From NCBI RefSeq assembly GCF_026229185.1, contig NZ_JAGGJA010000007.1:124001-188000 (forward strand): a stretch of DNA of 64,000 nucleotides, read 5' to 3'. Positions within the stretch are counted from its first letter, which is position 1, and each line of letters starts with the position of its first letter. Under the pieces are notes generated by a model. It made no database searches. It saw only the letters and a list, made by a program, of their open reading frames with translations, and was not told the origin of the DNA. The position numbers were made by a program, and so were the translations under genes. Positions 1 to 8,780 of the stretch are shown piece by piece. Source of the DNA: Fodinibius salsisoli (lineage in GTDB: Bacteria; Bacteroidota; Rhodothermia; Balneolales; Balneolaceae).

Positions 1-1715
1 GCCTCGGTGGCTAATGTAACTTTCACATTATGAATGTCTTTAAAGCTTTGATCGTAGGTAAGGGTATTTGTCCACGTATAAGTGTACCCTTCATAGGAGC
101 TTGAGTTGAACTGATTCGTGGTGTTATTCTCCGCATTCTCATATTCCGGATAAGTAAAGCTATGGCCGGCTCCTGAATAGAGTTCCCCTCCCAGACTGGT
201 GCGAAGCGTCAAACGTTGCTGCCAGAAATCAATCTCACCAAAGATATTACCAAAGAGACGTCGATCTAAATATTCGTTATTTCGGGCTCGATGGGCAAGA
301 GCAACCGGGTTTCGCGGATTTCCTAAGCCTTCGGCATGCGTACCGGCAAAATTACCGCCTACATCATAGACCGGGATAATCGGTTGCTCCCGATACGCCA
401 TCCCAATGGGACCGCCTTCATCCAGTGTTCCAAACGTCGGATTTTCTGATACTGAATAGGACAGGTTCTCTCCAATGCGGATATTATCACTTACATTAAA
501 TTTTGTATTGGCTCTTACCGTATAGCGCTGCAGAGATGTTTCCATCAGTGTTCCCTGCTGATCCAAGTAGTTCACCGAGAACAGGTAATTTCCAATATCG
601 CCGCCACCGCTGACCGACAAGTTATGGTTCATTTGTCCTGCAGGGTCATATAGCTCATCAAACCAGTTGGTACCCTGGTGGTTCGCTCTCGTGATATAAA
701 AGAAAGAGCTGAGGGCGGAAGCATCGGTATAGTTCGGATTTAAGAAATAATTAGATTCGTCAACTTCTTCCTGACTTGAACCCGCAGGATCGATGTAGTA
801 AGGAAGCACAGGACTTTCGCCACTACCATACTGTGGGTGTCCCCATTCATCATCTCCAGGCGTAATCCCGGAGTTCCGATTAGCCGTCCATACGGATTGG
901 GCCATTTCTTGTGGACTCAAAATATCGTAGATATTGCCACTAGGGGGCACCTGATATCCGTAGGAAGCATCATAATCGATGGTTATATCGCCACTTCCCT
1001 GTTTCGTTGTGATCACAATTACACCATTTGAAGCACGCGAACCATAAATAGAAGCCGCAGCGGCATCTTTCAGCACCTGCATAGACGAAATATCATTGGA
1101 ATTGAGGTCGTCAATATTCTGTGTCGGCACACCGTCAACAACATAGAGCGGTTCGTTGTTGCCAAATGTGTTGATTCCCCGAATACGCACCTGGGGCTCT
1201 TCGCCCGGCTGGCCTGAGGAAACGACGGTCACACCGGAAGCTTGTCCCTGCAACTGTTCGGAGACTTGTGTTTCTGGTATAGACGTCATTTCATCCACAT
1301 CGACCACAGAGACTGATCCGGTTAAATCTTTTTCGCGCTGTGCTCCATAACCGACAACAACCAGCTCTTCGCCACTAATCGTGGTAGGCTCAAGCTGAAC
1401 ATCGATTTCAGTCCGCCCCTGGATAGGTACGGTAGCAGATGCATATCCAATGAAAGTAAACTGGAGCGTATCGCTTAAACTCGGTACATTCAGCTCAAAC
1501 TGACCATTGGCATCTGTCGTAGTACCAGTGGTGGTACCTTGTACCGAAATATTGACACCTGGTAATGGTTGGTCGGTTGTTTGATCTGTTACTGTTCCTG
1601 ATATCGTTGAAGTGTTCTGTGCCACCACTGTTCCCGATAGAAACAAGGTAGCCACAAAAAATCCAACGGACATCAGCCATTTTATGGTTGGCTTAATCCG
1701 TAGTGTTTGATCCAT
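1..1715 (-). CDS. SusC/RagA-family TonB-linked outer membrane protein, N-terminal part
   Basis: The gene reads leftwards and runs off the window; about 571 codons are visible. The ATG at 1715 is followed by a basic n-region and a hydrophobic signal peptide ending near VVAQN. Next comes a carboxypeptidase-like regulatory domain (LPGVNISVQGTTTGT, about residues 47-120). The SusC signature VVVGYGAQREKDLTGSV and a plug domain follow, with LYVVDGVP, DAAAASIYGSRASNGVIVI and the start of the beta-barrel. SusC proteins form TonB-powered import channels with a SusD lipoprotein, so a susD gene is expected beyond the left edge (inference). AAAGGGG lies about 10 nt before the ATG. The substrate cannot be told. 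Confidence 0.93.
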   Translation of the reverse strand, partial: MDQTLRIKPTIKWLMSVGFFVATLFLSGTVVAQNTSTISGTVTDQTTDQPLPGVNISVQGTTTGTTTDANGQFELNVPSLSDTLQFTFIGYASATVPIQGRTEIDVQLEPTTISGEELVVVGYGAQREKDLTGSVSVVDVDEMTSIPETQVSEQLQGQASGVTVVSSGQPGEEPQVRIRGINTFGNNEPLYVVDGVPTQNIDDLNSNDISSMQVLKDAAAASIYGSRASNGVIVITTKQGSGDITIDYDASYGYQVPPSGNIYDILSPQEMAQSVWTANRNSGITPGDDEWGHPQYGSGESPVLPYYIDPAGSSQEEVDESNYFLNPNYTDASALSSFFYITRANHQGTNWFDELYDPAGQMNHNLSVSGGGDIGNYLFSVNYLDQQGTLMETSLQRYTVRANTKFNVSDNIRIGENLSYSVSENPTFGTLDEGGPIGMAYREQPIIPVYDVGGNFAGTHAEGLGNPRNPVALAHRARNNEYLDRRLFGNIFGEIDFWQQRLTLRTSLGGELYSGAGHSFTYPEYENAENNTTNQFNSSSYEGYTYTWTNTLTYDQSFKDIHNVKVTLATE

Positions 1716-2183
1716 AAGTATCCCCTTTGGGTTAGATTTAAGTTAACATCCTGAAAAGTTTTTACATACCATCCTGTGCAATTGATTTGCAAATGATAAA
1801 CAAAGTATTTTCATCATCTGCGCAAATAACTTTCTAAAAAAAAGAAAATAATGCAATTAATTTCACAAAAAATCGTTTAACTCCGTATTTAATCAGAATT
1901 TAGGGGGGATATCAAAAGGAAAGATGTTATAGAAAAAGTGAACTATAGAGTTACCGACCCTGCTGATATTATTTTTAACAAGGATGTATTCAAATATTTT
2001 TCCATTAAGATTTCGATATTACATTATCGAAATAGCCAGCTGAAAATGTTACGCCAAAAAGATATTTAGAGATAGGTAATTTACTTTTCTTGATACATTA
2101 ACAGAATAGTCTAATTTTTATAGAGGACAAAAGTGATAACCGTGAATACTTATCACACCAAGGTATTAATCTCCCCATATGCG
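1716..2183. other. Gene-free stretch between copB 3' end and the susC-like gene
   Basis: No convincing reading frame is seen in 468 bases. The part next to the susC-like gene should hold its promoter; the 10-bp palindrome ATTTGCAAAT lies at 1785-1794. The other end holds a hairpin that may terminate copB, listed separately. Confidence 0.5.
2129..2156 (-). terminator. Possible weak terminator after copB
   Basis: Perfect 7-bp arms GTGATAA (2133-2139) and TTATCAC (2150-2156) lie 28 bases past the copB stop. On the minus strand they are followed by only four T. The short U-run makes this tentative. Confidence 0.35.
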
Positions 2184-4220
2184 TTAAAAAGTTTGAGACC
2201 GTTCTTTTTCCACATCCAAAAATCGTGCGTTGACGGCTACTATCACAGTACTGAGTGACATTAATACCGCGCCCACAGCCGGACTTAGCACAATCCCCGC
2301 CCACGCAAACACTCCGGCGGCCAGCGGAATCGCAATTATGTTATAGCCACTGGCCCACCATAAATTTTGAATCATCTTGCGATAGGTGGCTTTTGCCAGT
2401 AAAACGATCCATACTACATCCTTCGGGTTGTTCTTGACCAAGACCAGATCTGCGGTTTCTACTGCTACATCTGATCCTGCCCCGATAGCAATACCGACAT
2501 CCGCCTGGGCCAGGGCGGGAGCATCATTCACGCCGTCGCCCACCATAGCCACCGACAACCCGCGCTGCTGCACCTCCTTCACTTTGTCGGATTTTTCATC
2601 CGGTAACACTTCTGCAAAATAATCCTCCAGTCCCAATTCATCCGCCACGTATCCGGCCACCTGCTCATTATCACCCGTCAGCATCATGCACTGGATACCA
2701 GACTCTTTTAGCCGACGAATTGCCTCGTACGACTCTTCCCTGATCTGGTCACCCAGTGCAATTGCGGCCTCCAACGATCCCTCGACCAGAATATACACAA
2801 TGGTTTTCCCGGTGGAGGCCAACTCATCCATACTCGACCGATCCGGTATGTTGATATTCTGTTCTTCAAGGTAGCCGGGGCTCACTACTGCTATCTTTTT
2901 ACCGTCTACTTGCCCTTCAACGCCCTTGCCGGTAATAGCATTAAACGACTCCACTGCGAAGGTCTCCTCTGATGCCTCTACAATACCTTGTGCGATGGAA
3001 TGTTCGGATCGCGTTTCCAGTGAAGCGGCAAGCGTGAGCAGTTCTTTCTTAGAAAAGGTCTCGCTGAACATCCGAATATCGGTTACTCCAAATTCGCCCT
3101 TGGTAAGCGTTCCGGTTTTATCGAAAATGATGGCATCCAGCGTTCGGGCCTGCTCAAAAGCGGTTCGGTTGCGAATTAAAAATCCGTGGCTGGCTGCTCT
3201 GGATGTGGAGACTGCGATCACCAACGGAATAGCCAGGCCCAGGGCATGGGGACAGGTTATCACCATGACGGTAACCGTTCGTTCTATGGCGAATACAAAG
3301 TCCTGCGAGGACCAGAAGGACCACCCGAACAGGGTTAACGCACCGGCTCCCAGAGCTACAAAGGTTAACCAGGCGGCGGCCCGGTTGGCAAGGTTCTGCG
3401 TTCGGGATTTGCTCTGCTGGGCCTGCTCTACAAGGGAAATAACCTGTGACAAGAAAGACTCATCCCCGGTCTTGGTCACTTTGACCGTAATAGATCCTTC
3501 TTCGTTAATCGCGCCGCCAATAACTTCATCGCCCTCCTTTTTGGATACCGGTTTTGACTCGCCGGTCAGCAACGATTCATTGACCTGTGTTTTGCCGTCG
3601 ACCACTTCACCGTCAGCCGGGACCTTCTCCCCCGGTTTTATCACCAGCTTGTCACCACTCCTCAGCTCGTCAAGGCCTACCTCTTCGGTAGAACCATCAT
3701 CCTTGAGTCGATGAGCCGTATCCGGCATCAATTTTGCCAGCTCTTCGAGTGCACGCGAGGCGCTCATCACTGACCGCATTTCAATCCAGTGGCCGGCCAG
3801 CATGATGAGCACCAGCGTAGCCAATTCCCAATAGAAGAGCTTGCCGCTCAGTCCAAAAACCACGGCTGTGCTGTAGACATAGGCAACCGTTATTGCCAGG
3901 CCTATAAGCGTCATCATGCCCGGCTGCTTATCTTTTATTTCATCATAAACGCCCTTCAGGAAGGGCCAGCCGCCATACACGTAAACAAAGGTAGAAAGCA
4001 GAAACAGCACCGCCATATCTCCCTGGAAGTGCAACTGATCGCCTATCCCAAGAAATTCCTGAATCATCGGCGACAACAGCAGAATTAATATGGTGGGCAG
4101 GGCGCTGACAAAGAACCGTTTCTTGAACTCCTGCAACATATGGGTATGATGGTCATGGTGCTCATTATCATTATTAGTTGGCTCTTGATGCTGATGATTG
4201 TGGTGATCTGTGTTTTTCAT
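2184..4220 (-). CDS. copB: CopB-type heavy-metal P1B-ATPase
   Basis: A 678-residue membrane ATPase that exports metal ions, probably copper, across the inner membrane. The N-terminus (residues 1-30) is very His-rich (HHNHQHQ, HHDHHTH) and has no CxxC domain. The transmembrane metal site is CPH (323-325), the mark of the P1B-3/CopB group as opposed to the CPC of CopA. TGES, the phosphorylation loop DKTGT (Asp367), TGDN and GDGVNDAPAL are all present, so it looks intact. It stands alone on its strand, 273 bases from the mer cluster, and so probably has its own promoter. The CPH type is known from Cu(II)/Cu(I) or silver export; the exact ion is inference. Confidence 0.93.
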   Translation of the reverse strand: MKNTDHHNHQHQEPTNNDNEHHDHHTHMLQEFKKRFFVSALPTILILLLSPMIQEFLGIGDQLHFQGDMAVLFLLSTFVYVYGGWPFLKGVYDEIKDKQPGMMTLIGLAITVAYVYSTAVVFGLSGKLFYWELATLVLIMLAGHWIEMRSVMSASRALEELAKLMPDTAHRLKDDGSTEEVGLDELRSGDKLVIKPGEKVPADGEVVDGKTQVNESLLTGESKPVSKKEGDEVIGGAINEEGSITVKVTKTGDESFLSQVISLVEQAQQSKSRTQNLANRAAAWLTFVALGAGALTLFGWSFWSSQDFVFAIERTVTVMVITCPHALGLAIPLVIAVSTSRAASHGFLIRNRTAFEQARTLDAIIFDKTGTLTKGEFGVTDIRMFSETFSKKELLTLAASLETRSEHSIAQGIVEASEETFAVESFNAITGKGVEGQVDGKKIAVVSPGYLEEQNINIPDRSSMDELASTGKTIVYILVEGSLEAAIALGDQIREESYEAIRRLKESGIQCMMLTGDNEQVAGYVADELGLEDYFAEVLPDEKSDKVKEVQQRGLSVAMVGDGVNDAPALAQADVGIAIGAGSDVAVETADLVLVKNNPKDVVWIVLLAKATYRKMIQNLWWASGYNIIAIPLAAGVFAWAGIVLSPAVGAVLMSLSTVIVAVNARFLDVEKERSQTF

Positions 4221-4309
4221 CTTTGCAACTTACCTAAATCGATTAATTTTCTTAGTTCCATAACCCGTTTATTAGCTATTCTAAAATACCCATCCGCATA
4301 GACCGTAGC

Positions 4310-4341
4310 GTTACAGAATTTTTGTTATTTATTACACTATT
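4310..4341. promoter_or_regulatory. Possible copper-regulator half-site upstream of copB
   Basis: GTTACAGAATT (4310-4320) differs by one base from GTTATAGAATT in the copZ promoter. It lies in the same orientation relative to its gene, about 90 bases upstream of the copB ATG. The sequence 21 bases further on (4331-4341) is only a degenerate copy (ATTACACTATT). It may mark shared control of copB and the copZ operon, but a single good match is weak evidence. Confidence 0.25.
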
Positions 4342-4493
4342 TTCTCCATTACCATCTCTTGGTCTTTGATACCAGTTCCGTAAAATTTTATTTAGAATAC
4401 ATCAATTTTTGCCCGTCAATAGCCGTCTCACCAGAAATATCTTCTTGTCCCTACATTCTATGATCCTAATAATAAGAACAGATTCTTTATGCA

Positions 4494-4703
4494 TTAACAG
4501 CAGGGGTTTTCTTCTTGAATAGGAGGACAAGGCACGTTGCCATAGGAACAGAAAACGCAACAATCTCCTTTATTAGGCTTTAAAACTTCTCCGCACCCCG
4601 GACATTCCCAGAAAAACTGGCAAGAATCCGTTGGCATTGTTTCGGTGGTTTTATCTCCACAACTTGAACATGTAATGGTTGATTCCAAGGTTACAGTACT
4701 CAT
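4494..4703 (-). CDS. GDCCVxC-domain small metal-binding protein
   Basis: A 69-residue Cys-rich protein. A longer reading frame extends upstream, but the ATG at 4703 is the likely start: it follows the merTP stop by 7 bases, has AGGTGA upstream, and the Cys-rich part begins directly after it. Motifs in order are CSSCG, CPGCGE, GDCCVFCSYG and a C-terminal CC. The GDCCVxC motif defines a small (seleno)protein family commonly found beside mercury genes; its biochemical role is not established. Here all positions are Cys, with no in-frame TGA. It closes the merR-merTP cluster, so a role in Hg or thiol-metal handling is the natural inference. Confidence 0.8.
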   Translation of the reverse strand: MSTVTLESTITCSSCGDKTTETMPTDSCQFFWECPGCGEVLKPNKGDCCVFCSYGNVPCPPIQEENPCC

Positions 4704-4710
4704 AAAATGA

Positions 4711-5319
4711 TCACCTGTCTGAGTCGGTGTTAACAGTAAATCCGGTTTTATTGATGGCTGTTTCGATATCCGCTTGTTGAACTTTACTTCCATCATATTT
4801 GATGATTGCCTTGCCGGTATCGTAAGAAACATTGGCCTCCAACACCCCATCCACATTGCTGGCAGCATTTTCGACAGTCGCTTCGCATCCGGTACAGGTC
4901 ATGCCCTCAATATCAAGGGTGATGGTTTGCACCTGGCTTTCTTGCACATAGACCACCTGTTTCTCCTGATTAGGGAAAAAGGAATCTGAGTAATAGGGAA
5001 AAGCCAATAATACGGCAGCCAGAACGGTTACGATGCCCAGAAATCCTTTGGTTTGCCAAAACGAAGGATTCTCCTCACAAGCACACTCCGGATCCCATTT
5101 CGGTTTCAGTTTCTGGTACCACGCAACGGCCAGCAGTAAGGCGGTTAGGCCGATCAGATAAGGACGAATCGGCTCCACCCAGGAAAAGGTCGAAGCAATG
5201 CCGCCGATACCTGCCAGAAATGCAAATACCGGGGTTATGCAACACAGGGAGGCTACAAAAGCGGCTATCAGTCCTGCCCCTATCCATTTGGTGTCGGAAT
5301 TGTTTGGTTGATCGTTCAT
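4711..5319 (-). CDS. merT: Mercuric transport fusion protein MerTP
   Basis: This 202-residue protein joins a MerT-like membrane part to a MerP-like domain. Three hydrophobic segments are visible (about 13-40, 50-67, 93-110). The vicinal pair Cys26-Cys27 lies in the first helix (SLCCITP), and Cys79/Cys81 in the cytoplasmic loop (ECACEE), the two Hg-relay sites of MerT. The C-terminal HMA domain (about 130-202) carries GMTCTGC with Cys142 and Cys145, the MerP Hg-binding motif. The fusion would take Hg(II) from the periplasm and pass it inward, normally to MerA. No mercuric reductase is present in this window. It lies 24 bases after merR on the same strand. Confidence 0.9.
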   Translation of the reverse strand: MNDQPNNSDTKWIGAGLIAAFVASLCCITPVFAFLAGIGGIASTFSWVEPIRPYLIGLTALLLAVAWYQKLKPKWDPECACEENPSFWQTKGFLGIVTVLAAVLLAFPYYSDSFFPNQEKQVVYVQESQVQTITLDIEGMTCTGCEATVENAASNVDGVLEANVSYDTGKAIIKYDGSKVQQADIETAINKTGFTVNTDSDR

Positions 5320-5343
5320 GCGGTTAATACCTCTAAAATATTG

Positions 5344-5802
5344 TTATCTTAGTTCTTTCCCAGTCTCCGTATCTCCTTCCAACGCACTGAGGATAGGGCA
5401 TTCTCCTTTAGGGCCCTCATCGGAACAGGAATCGATCAAACCAATCAGGGTTTCTTTAATCCGGCTAAGGTCTTCAATCTTTTTGACAACATCCCGGTAT
5501 TTCTCCTGAGCTTCATTTCGGATTTCCGAGCACGTAGTATCCTCATCCATGCGCAATTCCAACAGTTCCTTTATTTCGCTGAGGGTAAAGCCCAGCTCCT
5601 GCGCCCGTTTAATGAACTTGATCTGATCGATATGCCGTTGGGTAAAGATCCGATATCCAGATCGGCGGCGGTCGGGTTTAGGAATGAGGTTTCGTTTCTC
5701 ATAATAGCGTACCGTTTCCTTGTTGACTTTAGCACGACTGGCCACTTCACCAATTTTAAAAGTAACAATGCCCTCATATTTTTCTTCCATATCCTCAAAC
5801 AT
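5344..5802 (-). CDS. merR: MerR, mercury-responsive transcriptional regulator
   Basis: 152 residues: an N-terminal MerR winged helix (about 15-85, KIGEVASRAKVNKETVRYYE), a dimerisation coiled coil (about 90-122) and a metal-binding loop. Cys91, Cys126 and Cys135 reproduce exactly the 35- and 9-residue spacings of Cys82, Cys117 and Cys126 of Tn501 MerR. This marks it as a true Hg(II) sensor and not a Zn or Cu member. Two starts are possible (ATG at 5802 or 5790); the first follows GAGGGC. It leads merTP and the GDCCVxC gene in the same direction. This differs from the divergent layout of Gram-negative Tn501 and suggests autoregulation. Confidence 0.92.
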   Translation of the reverse strand: MFEDMEEKYEGIVTFKIGEVASRAKVNKETVRYYEKRNLIPKPDRRRSGYRIFTQRHIDQIKFIKRAQELGFTLSEIKELLELRMDEDTTCSEIRNEAQEKYRDVVKKIEDLSRIKETLIGLIDSCSDEGPKGECPILSALEGDTETGKELR

Positions 5803-5820
5803 GATATTCTGCCCTCATTT

Positions 5821-5850
5821 CCATAATGCTCCGTGCATATTTTATCAAAC
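5821..5850 (-). promoter_or_regulatory. Candidate merR operator/promoter
   Basis: Upstream of merR, the dyad ATGC-N5-GCAT (5826-5838) lies between a -35-like GTTTGAT (complement of 5843-5849) and a -10-like ATTATGG. A dyad inside an overlong spacer is typical of MerR-type promoters, but the match to the classical mer operator is poor. Treat as a candidate only. Confidence 0.3.
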
Positions 5851-5897
5851 TACGTTCATTTAAAACATCCGAGGCATTAGCCCCGAATGCAATAAGT

Positions 5898-6044
5898 TTA
5901 GCTTTTCTTTACCATGGTCTTGCCACAGCAACAAGTCGGGTTTTGAGTGCCCGAGCAGTCGCTGGGCGCTCCTTTGGTTACGGTGACTTCACAGCCACAA
6001 TTTTCATCGGGGCATTGGTAAACTTCTCCTTTTTGTAATGGCAT
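5898..6044 (-). CDS. Small Cys-rich protein, desulforedoxin-like
   Basis: A 48-codon gene with an excellent ribosome site: AAGGAG ends 6 bases before the ATG at 6044. The product has YQCPDENCGCEVTVTKG near the start and TCCCGKTM near the end, so seven Cys in 48 residues. The CxxxxCxC ... CCxGKxM pattern resembles the desulforedoxin / desulfoferrodoxin N-terminal fold, where four Cys bind iron; here it may bind Hg, Zn or Cu. It lies 95 bases upstream of merR on the same strand. Function is inferred from composition and position only. Confidence 0.72.
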   Translation of the reverse strand: MPLQKGEVYQCPDENCGCEVTVTKGAPSDCSGTQNPTCCCGKTMVKKS

Positions 6045-6325
6045 AACAACTCCTTTCTTATTAAAGAATACAGTTCAACTATAATATAAGGCCTGTACCA
6101 TGGTCCAGAGTCAAATAAAAATTCGTTTTTTCATAAACCACAAGGTCCCAAAGTCTATATCGAATCGAAGGAGATGCGTACAAAATGGACAACCGGGGGC
6201 ATTGGGGCCCATAGGCATTGATCGAAAGGCTGTAGGTTTAACAGTATTATGGCTAATTCAGAAAGGTATTGGTCAACAAAATGACAGGAGGAGCAGAACA
6301 AAAAGTTAAGCATTCAAGGAATAAA
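6045..6325. other. Gene-free stretch between PII gene and small Cys-rich gene
   Basis: No reading frame here is convincing. The 12-mer GCTAATTCAGAA (6252-6263) is identical to one arm of the inverted-repeat element at 14049-14193, and TACAAAATGG also recurs there, suggesting a fragment of the same dispersed repeat. The AAGGAG site of the small Cys-rich gene lies at the left end. Confidence 0.4.
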
Positions 6326-6664
6326 TTACACCGTGTACCTTCGCTCCTCTCCATCCCTAACGCGGATACTCCGTTCCACCGGCAGTACCACCATCAAGCC
6401 GTCTCCAGGATGTCCTGTGCTGGCATTTTCATGGATAATCTGAACGATGTCATCTACATGCTCTGCTTCCGAGATCATTTCCAGCTTCACCACTTTTGAA
6501 TGCAACGCCGGAAATTTCAGGGAGCTATGCTGATCTTTTGGATCACTATAGCTGCCCATTCCTTCGGCCTCCATTACCGTCATACTTGTATATCCTTCTT
6601 TGTTGAGAGCCCTATGGACGGTTTCAAACATATCAATACGGATATAGGCTTTAATTAATTTCAT
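6326..6664 (-). CDS. PII-like signal protein of a metal-efflux operon
   Basis: 112 residues with the ferredoxin-like PII fold: MKLIKAYIR strand at the start, a T-loop region (about 36-55) and HPGDGLMVVLPVERSIRVR near the C-terminus, corresponding to the PII B/C-loop region. The canonical T-loop uridylylation Tyr context is absent. PII homologues encoded next to CzcA/CusA RND genes form a described subgroup (PII-NG) whose role in metal efflux is unproven. Here it follows cusB by 30 bases and is the last gene of the copZ-to-PII run. It may sense a nucleotide or metal and tune the pump (inference). Confidence 0.83.
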   Translation of the reverse strand: MKLIKAYIRIDMFETVHRALNKEGYTSMTVMEAEGMGSYSDPKDQHSSLKFPALHSKVVKLEMISEAEHVDDIVQIIHENASTGHPGDGLMVVLPVERSIRVRDGEERRYTV

Positions 6665-6694
6665 AATGGCAGAGTATATTTTGATTAAAATATG

Positions 6695-8509
6695 CTAATT
6701 TTTTATTTCTTGGATGATTTCACCGCAATCCCGCATTTTTTCACTTAGATAAGGATTACGTATTTCCTCTTCTTCACTAAGCCAGTAAGCCCCGTCACCT
6801 CCCAAAGCCATCGGGCAATACTGGTAGTATAACATACCCTCAATGCCAAATTCCTGCACGCTTTTTACCAGCGTTTCCGACACCGGGAAAAAAGCTTCTC
6901 GCTGACTGTCAAGTTCATCCTGTCCGGCGAGCTGTCCTGCCTCCTGGTTTAACTTTTCTAACAGTTTCCTCCACCGATCGCGGGGTGCGGCATCCAGCAG
7001 CGACATATCTACATTTTCAAGCTGGCTGAGGAACCGTTCGGCCTGCTGAGAGGCTTCTTCCGAATTGGCCTCGACCAAAGCATCCTTAAGATTCAGATAT
7101 TCGCCAATGGCCTGTTTTAGCTGATCGCGGAATGCTTGCGGGACTTCAGCAACGGTGCCGCTGATCTCTGCCTGACTATCGATTTGTTTACTGCGAGCGG
7201 TTTCCTGCTCTTCCATGTCCTCATGACCATCTCCTGCCCGGTTGATTTTGTTGCCTGGCTCGCGATTCATCATGCTTAAATTATCTGCCAGCTGAGCGGC
7301 GCTGTCTAGCTTGAAGTTGCCGTGGGTAACCACTTGTTCGCCCTCTTCCAGCCCCTCTTTAATAACGTAATAACCACCGGCCCGTTGCCCCAGTGTTACC
7401 AGTCGCGGCTCGAATGAGGGAACTTCGGCATCCGGCTGCCTCACAAAAACAACAGAACGCTTACCGGTCCACATCACGGCCGATGTCGGAACCACTAACC
7501 TCTCTCCTTCATCAGCAGTTCCCGATACTGTGCCCCGGGCCAGCATATCCGGCTTAAGCTCTCCCCCGGCATTTTCTACCTCGGCCCGAACACGTGCAGT
7601 CCTTGATTCCGGATCGATAAATGGATCGACATAGGTAATTTTTGCTTCAAAGGTTTTTCCGGGGTAACTACGGACGGTAAAATCAACCGAATCGCCCTGA
7701 TCTATGGCTCCGATATCTGTTTCATAGACATCGAACAGCACCCAAAGCGTTGATAAATCAGCCACTTTATACATTACGGTACCCTCGTCTACATAATCCT
7801 TTGCATCCACATTTTTCTGGGTCACATATCCGCTGCGTGTCGCTACAATGGGAAGCGTATCGGATACTTCTCCGGATGATTCAATGCGATGGATTTCACT
7901 TTCGGGGAGTCCCCACAAACGTAATTTTCTGCGTGTTGATTCATATAATCCGGGATTAGTTTGCTTGTTTCTGGCCGCTTCAAGCAGTTCCTGCTGTGCA
8001 GAAATCAGTTCCGGAGAGTAAATTGTAGCCAGTTTTTCACCCTCTTCAACATACGTCCCGGTAAAATCGACAAAGAGTTCTTCAATACGTCCCGGAAATT
8101 GCGCGGTAATAGAGGAAATCCGACGTTCGTCGGCAGCTATGCGTCCCGGCAGGCGAACTTCCAGTTTAGGAATACGTCTTTCCACACGCGTAGTTTGAAT
8201 CTCCGCCAGTTTTACTGCTGCTTCGGTCATGGTGAATACCGTCTCATCCTGTTCTTCTTGGTCTACGGGAATCAGTTCCATGCCGCATATGGGACAATTC
8301 CCCGGCTCATTTTGTCGGATCTGGGGATGCATGCTGCAGGTATACACGATATTCCCCTCCTCGTCGGTATGTGTTTCTTCTATATGCTGGTCAATATCTG
8401 TTGCATCTTCCCTAGCAGAGCCGCCAAAGAACAGCCATCCCAGAAAAAGGCCTGCCAATAAGATTCCGACTGTTTTTCCTATCTGTTTGTAGTTGAATTC
8501 TTTTTTCAT
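6695..8509 (-). CDS. cusB: RND efflux periplasmic adaptor with metal-binding domains (CusB-like)
   Basis: 604 residues. An N-terminal membrane anchor (about 12-30) is followed by a heavy-metal-binding domain with YTCSMHP (56-62) and CPICGMELIPV (72-82). The adaptor proper follows, with barrel-sandwich and beta-barrel segments (about 95-410). The last 150 residues form a DUF3347-type metal-binding domain with YYQYCPMA and a final MRDCGE. It links the inner-membrane pump CusA to the TolC-type channel and delivers metal, likely Cu(I)/Ag(I), to the pump. The extra domains at both ends are usual in Bacteroidetes-type CusB. It is 271 bases downstream of tolC, a gap filled by a palindromic repeat. 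Confidence 0.9.
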   Translation of the reverse strand: MKKEFNYKQIGKTVGILLAGLFLGWLFFGGSAREDATDIDQHIEETHTDEEGNIVYTCSMHPQIRQNEPGNCPICGMELIPVDQEEQDETVFTMTEAAVKLAEIQTTRVERRIPKLEVRLPGRIAADERRISSITAQFPGRIEELFVDFTGTYVEEGEKLATIYSPELISAQQELLEAARNKQTNPGLYESTRRKLRLWGLPESEIHRIESSGEVSDTLPIVATRSGYVTQKNVDAKDYVDEGTVMYKVADLSTLWVLFDVYETDIGAIDQGDSVDFTVRSYPGKTFEAKITYVDPFIDPESRTARVRAEVENAGGELKPDMLARGTVSGTADEGERLVVPTSAVMWTGKRSVVFVRQPDAEVPSFEPRLVTLGQRAGGYYVIKEGLEEGEQVVTHGNFKLDSAAQLADNLSMMNREPGNKINRAGDGHEDMEEQETARSKQIDSQAEISGTVAEVPQAFRDQLKQAIGEYLNLKDALVEANSEEASQQAERFLSQLENVDMSLLDAAPRDRWRKLLEKLNQEAGQLAGQDELDSQREAFFPVSETLVKSVQEFGIEGMLYYQYCPMALGGDGAYWLSEEEEIRNPYLSEKMRDCGEIIQEIKN

Positions 8510-8599
8510 GATTTGTAGTAGTTATGTTATCGAGATTCTTATCTATTTAATTAATGCTTTGCCTTTATTTAAATGGCTGTCATCCCCTGTCCCCGAAAC

Positions 8600-8706
8600 T
8601 CAATCTCCCTAAATCCCTCTTCTCCAAGAGGACTTTTTAAGCCATATCCAAATATTGTGTCCCAAAAGTTCCTCCTTGGAGAAGGAGGTCAGGAGGATTG
8701 AAGAAA
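8600..8706. repeat. Palindromic intergenic repeat between tolC and cusB
   Basis: Two perfect hairpins, CCTCTT-CTCC-AAGAGG (8616-8631) and CCTCCTT-GGAG-AAGGAGG (8671-8688), are themselves arms of a larger imperfect inverted repeat. The sequence from about 8600 to 8638 is complementary to that from about 8667 to 8706. This is the layout of a MITE- or REP-like element. It sits inside the transcription unit and could form a strong stem in the mRNA. Confidence 0.7.
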
Positions 8707-8780
8707 AATTCATATAAGAAAGATTATCAAATTGCCCATTAAAATTTGTTTTTGATCTAATTGAACTTCTTTTTCACTTC

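Noticed and set aside
2926-3714. 262-codon plus-strand frame opposite copB
   Set aside because: It is antisense to strongly conserved ATPase motifs, has low-complexity Ser/Pro-rich composition and no family resemblance; a shadow of copB codon usage.
6100-6309. 69-codon plus-strand frame and a 35-codon minus-strand frame (containing CPFCTH) in the gap before the PII gene
   Set aside because: No ribosome site, no recognisable family and overlap with repeat sequence; not supported as genes.
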